In this document: piece after piece, positions 63,636 through 64,000 of the stretch
Position numbering within the stretch: position 1 is the first letter of the stretch
Layout of the letters: each line of letters starts with the position of its first letter
DNA from: Planctomycetota bacterium
GTDB lineage: Bacteria > Planctomycetota > B15-G4 > JADJEK01
Direction of reading: 5' to 3'
Assembly (NCBI GenBank): GCA_016709145.1
Contig: JADJEK010000002.1
Location: 186,001-250,000 of the forward strand
DNA length: 64,000 nucleotides
The notes under the pieces: model-generated
Told to the model about the DNA's origin: nothing
The model's input: only the letters and a program-made list of their open reading frames with translations
Databases searched by the model: none
Position numbers and translations under genes: made by a program

Positions 63636-64000
63636 TTCATGAAGGGTTTGATCCTGGCTCAGAGCGAACGGTGGCGGCGTGGATTAGGCATGCAAGTCGA
63701 GCGCGAAAGGCCCGCAAGGGCTGAGTAAAGCGGCGGACGGGTGAGTAACGTATGGACAACCTACCTCCAACCCGGGGATAACAGCTGGAAACGGCTGCTA
63801 ATACCCGATAGCTCCGGTAGCGTATTTCGCAGCCGGATAAAGGGGGGCAACTCCCAGTTAGAGAGGGGTCCATATCCCATCAGCTAGTTGGCGGGGTAAT
63901 GGCCCACCAAGGCAACGACGGGTAGCCGGACTGAGAGGTCGACCGGCCACATCGGGACTGAGACACTGCCCGGACTCCTACGGGAGGCTGCAGTCGAGAA
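63636..64000 (+). rRNA. rrs: 16S ribosomal RNA, 5' part (truncated by window end)
   Basis: GAAGGGTTTGATCCTGGCTCAG at 63641 is the universal 5' primer region, placing the mature 5' end near 63636. CGGCGGACGGGTGAGTAAC and ACTCCTACGGGAGGCTGCAGTC follow in the right order. The wording GTGGATTAGGCATGCAAGTC and CAGTCGAGAA is typical of Planctomycetota. About the first 365 positions are present. Sequence classification would give the class. Confidence 0.97.

Overview
The window comes from a high-GC bacterium that I place in the Planctomycetota. The last 365 bases are the 5' end of a 16S rRNA with wording typical of that phylum (a GGATTAGGCATGCAAGTCGAGCG-type stretch and GCAGTCGAGAA at the end). A TIGR04137-type small basic protein known from Planctomycetes, Chlamydiae and Verrucomicrobia agrees. 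Genes are packed tightly; many neighbours overlap as ATGA, GTGA or TTGA, so I used those overlaps to choose starts. No CRISPR array, transposase, integrase or tRNA gene was seen.

Layout. 1-6.7 kb: a truncated Ser/Thr kinase, a YkgJ-like cysteine protein, a TPR/metallopeptidase protein, pdxA, a membrane protein with a possible SPOR-like tail, the small basic protein, queE and der. 6.7-15 kb: a MatB-like acyl-CoA synthetase and an M1 aminopeptidase (minus), gltA, a divergent pair of bacilliredoxins (YtxJ type and BrxA/BrxB type), a lipoprotein broken by a frameshift, and a second acyl-CoA synthetase. 15-18 kb: an FHA/GAF/AAA+ regulator that lacks the sigma-54 GAFTGA loop, divergent from a membrane protein carrying a GspG-like motif.

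18-39.5 kb is the most unusual part: a hybrid type IV pilus/type II secretion assembly cluster. It runs: double-FHA membrane protein, PilM-PilN fusion, PilO-like, a PilP-like/TPR/LamG-like protein, GspG-like pseudopilin, GspH-like pseudopilin fused to a LamG-like domain, a giant GspK-like protein (about 1,712 residues if one extra base is removed), GspJ-like, GspI-like, a zinc-ribbon exported protein, two SurA/PpiC-type folding factors, and scpB between them. The giant GspK and GspJ share a repeated module resembling one I associate with phage tail proteins. GspD, GspE, GspF and the prepilin peptidase are not in the window.

39.5-47.2 kb (mostly minus): yidD, rnpA and a TPR lipoprotein; rqcH; ndk; a plus-strand coiled-coil lipoprotein; then an ECF sigma factor, a double zinc-finger anti-sigma factor and an exported protein. 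47.2-54.9 kb: a complete F-type ATP synthase operon (atpZ-I-B-E-F-H-A-G-D-C) with a good promoter. 55-61.6 kb: aspS and the classic infC-rpmI-rplT-pheS-pheT group; infC probably starts at ACG. 61.6-64 kb: a probable structured small RNA with its own promoter and terminator, an L,D-transpeptidase, and the rRNA promoter/leader with the start of 16S.

All family calls rest on motifs read by eye; no database search was run.
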